The notes under the pieces are model-generated. The model had not been told where the DNA came from. It saw only the letters and a list, made by a program, of their open reading frames with translations, and ran no database searches. Made by a program: the position numbers and the translations under genes. A stretch of DNA of 6,788 nucleotides, taken from positions 1-6,788 of the forward strand of contig QHZV01000077.1 of NCBI GenBank assembly GCA_003224785.1, given 5' to 3'. Origin of the DNA: Acidobacteriota bacterium (lineage in GTDB: Bacteria > Acidobacteriota > Terriglobia > Terriglobales > Acidobacteriaceae). Positions 5,663-6,788 of the stretch are shown in pieces (positions within the stretch are counted from its first letter, which is position 1; each line of letters starts with the position of its first letter).

Positions 5663-6788
5663 ATGACCCTGGCCCGATTTGTACGCAAGAATGTTTATCG
5701 TAACAAGCTGCGCTTCTGGCTGACCGTGGGCAGCATGGCCTTTTCTCTGGCGCTGCTGTCTTTCTTAATGTCCATGTGGCAGGCATTCTATGGGAACAAC
5801 CTGCGCTCGGAGCAGTCGGCACAGCGGCTAATTGTGCGGCATAAGGTCTCACTGACCAATCTGATCCCGTCGTCTTATCGCGAAAAAATCCGCCATGTTC
5901 CTGGGGTCATGAAGGTCATCCCGATGAACTGGTTTGGCGGGACCTACAAGGACGCGACCCAGAAGAACTTCTTTGCCCGGTTCGGTACTGATCCAGACGA
6001 GTTCTTCGACGTGTATCCGGAGTTGGAAATCCCCAAAGATCAATTGGACGCCTGGAAGCGAGACCGCGCCGGCGCTGTTGCCGATGCTGAACTGGCGAAG
6101 AAATACGGCTGGAAAATCGGCGAGCGGATCATGCTGCAAGGTGACATCTATCCGATTCAGCTGGAACTGACGCTGCGTGGCATCTTTAACGCGAAGCTGC
6201 CAAACAATTCACTCTACTTCAATGAAAAGTACGTTGAAGAGGGAGTGCCGTTCGCAAAAGGCGTCGCAGGGTTCTACGGAATCCTGGTGGATTCGCCTCA
6301 GCATGTGGACCAGGTCTCGCACGATGTAGATGCAATGTTTGCTAATGCGCCCGAGCCAACGCGAACCGAGACCGAGAAGGCATTCGGACTTAGTTTCCTG
6401 GCTATGCTCGGAAACGTGAAGGCGTTCATTCTGGTGATCGCGTCTGCCTCGGTGTTTACGATTCTGTTAGTTTCGGGCAATACCATGGCAATGTCCATCC
6501 GCGAGCGCACCCGCGAGGTTGCGGTGCTAAAGACAATGGGCTTCACCCGCAAAGTCATCCTTGCGCTGTTTGTTGGAGAATCGACGGCTGTCGGGCTGAT
6601 TGGTGGAGTATGCGGGACTTTGTTTGCCTTGCTCTTGATTACCGGAGGAACGAAGGCTCCGGGAGCCGGGAATCTGTTCGTTATTGCCCAACATGCGTGG
6701 AAATTTACTGCGCCAACTGCAATCGGAGTCGCAATCCTCACAGGATTTTTGAGTTCCGCGATCCCGGCTTATAGCGCTTCGCGCACGG
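5663..6788 (+). CDS. ABC transporter permease, MacB/FtsX type (3' end outside window)
   Basis: Inner-membrane permease of the type VII (MacB/FtsX/LolC-like) ABC family, which couples cytoplasmic ATP hydrolysis to work on periplasmic substrates rather than importing solutes. The frame is open for 375 codons from the ATG at 5663 to the window edge, with no stop. A basic N-terminus (ARFVRKNVYRNKLRF) leads into helix 1 (about 18-42). A periplasmic MacB-PCD-like domain follows (about 45-245), and then the C-terminal FtsX domain with helices at about 250-273, 300-326 and 350-370. Between helices 2 and 3 the coupling-helix sequence SIRERTREVAVLKTMGF (278-294) is the clearest family signature, and the end IPAYSASR is also typical. 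Family proteins usually finish 10-20 residues after this point, so little is missing. No ATPase partner is in the window; one, or a sister permease, is expected downstream. The divergent pseudokinase gene need not be functionally linked. The substrate is unknown. Confidence 0.9.
   Translation, partial: MTLARFVRKNVYRNKLRFWLTVGSMAFSLALLSFLMSMWQAFYGNNLRSEQSAQRLIVRHKVSLTNLIPSSYREKIRHVPGVMKVIPMNWFGGTYKDATQKNFFARFGTDPDEFFDVYPELEIPKDQLDAWKRDRAGAVADAELAKKYGWKIGERIMLQGDIYPIQLELTLRGIFNAKLPNNSLYFNEKYVEEGVPFAKGVAGFYGILVDSPQHVDQVSHDVDAMFANAPEPTRTETEKAFGLSFLAMLGNVKAFILVIASASVFTILLVSGNTMAMSIRERTREVAVLKTMGFTRKVILALFVGESTAVGLIGGVCGTLFALLLITGGTKAPGAGNLFVIAQHAWKFTAPTAIGVAILTGFLSSAIPAYSASRT

Noticed and set aside
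6298..6741. Minus-strand 147-codon frame opposite the ABC permease
   Set aside because: The plus strand encodes a clear FtsX-type domain across the same bases; the minus frame shows no domain.

Overview
The window looks like an ordinary chromosomal stretch from a moderately GC-rich Gram-negative-type bacterium, most likely an Acidobacteriota member (Terriglobia-like). That assignment is inferred from the gene styles: a kinase-like membrane protein ending in PEGA repeats, a small secreted Tyr/Arg/Asp-rich protein, an orphan WalJ-type hydrolase, and heptamer repeats of the GCTAAAA kind. No rRNA, tRNA, insertion sequence, phage gene or CRISPR array is visible.

Layout. (1) Positions 61-2204, minus strand: three co-directional genes, in transcription order a 3-hydroxybutyryl-CoA dehydrogenase (hbd), a small four-helix membrane protein starting 2 bp after its stop, and a WalJ/YycJ-type metallo-beta-lactamase-fold hydrolase. 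(2) 2205-2513: non-coding, with a palindromic REP-like patch. (3) 2514-2900, plus strand: a small secreted protein with a near-perfect Shine-Dalgarno and its own intrinsic terminator (2919-2945). (4) 2944-5214, minus strand, convergent: a 756-residue kinase-fold membrane protein with three C-terminal PEGA repeats. (5) 5215-5662: a 448-bp divergent intergenic region with promoter-like elements, an inverted repeat in the kinase leader and a short heptamer array. (6) 5663 to the window end, plus strand: an ABC transporter permease of the MacB/FtsX type, cut off by the window edge.

The most notable observation is that the kinase-like protein appears to be a pseudokinase. The fold landmarks are readable (VALK lysine, alpha-C Glu, SPE, SLG, terminal Arg), but the glycine loop is degenerate, HRD is HQS, the LKPxN stretch is LEPAK, and DFG is GFG. 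The catalytic base and the metal-binding residues are therefore all replaced, while the membrane anchor and PEGA repeats are intact. This suggests a signalling scaffold or ligand-sensing protein rather than an active kinase.

Apart from the probable hbd/membrane-protein/walJ transcription unit, the genes do not form an obvious pathway. I see no defence system or biosynthetic cluster.
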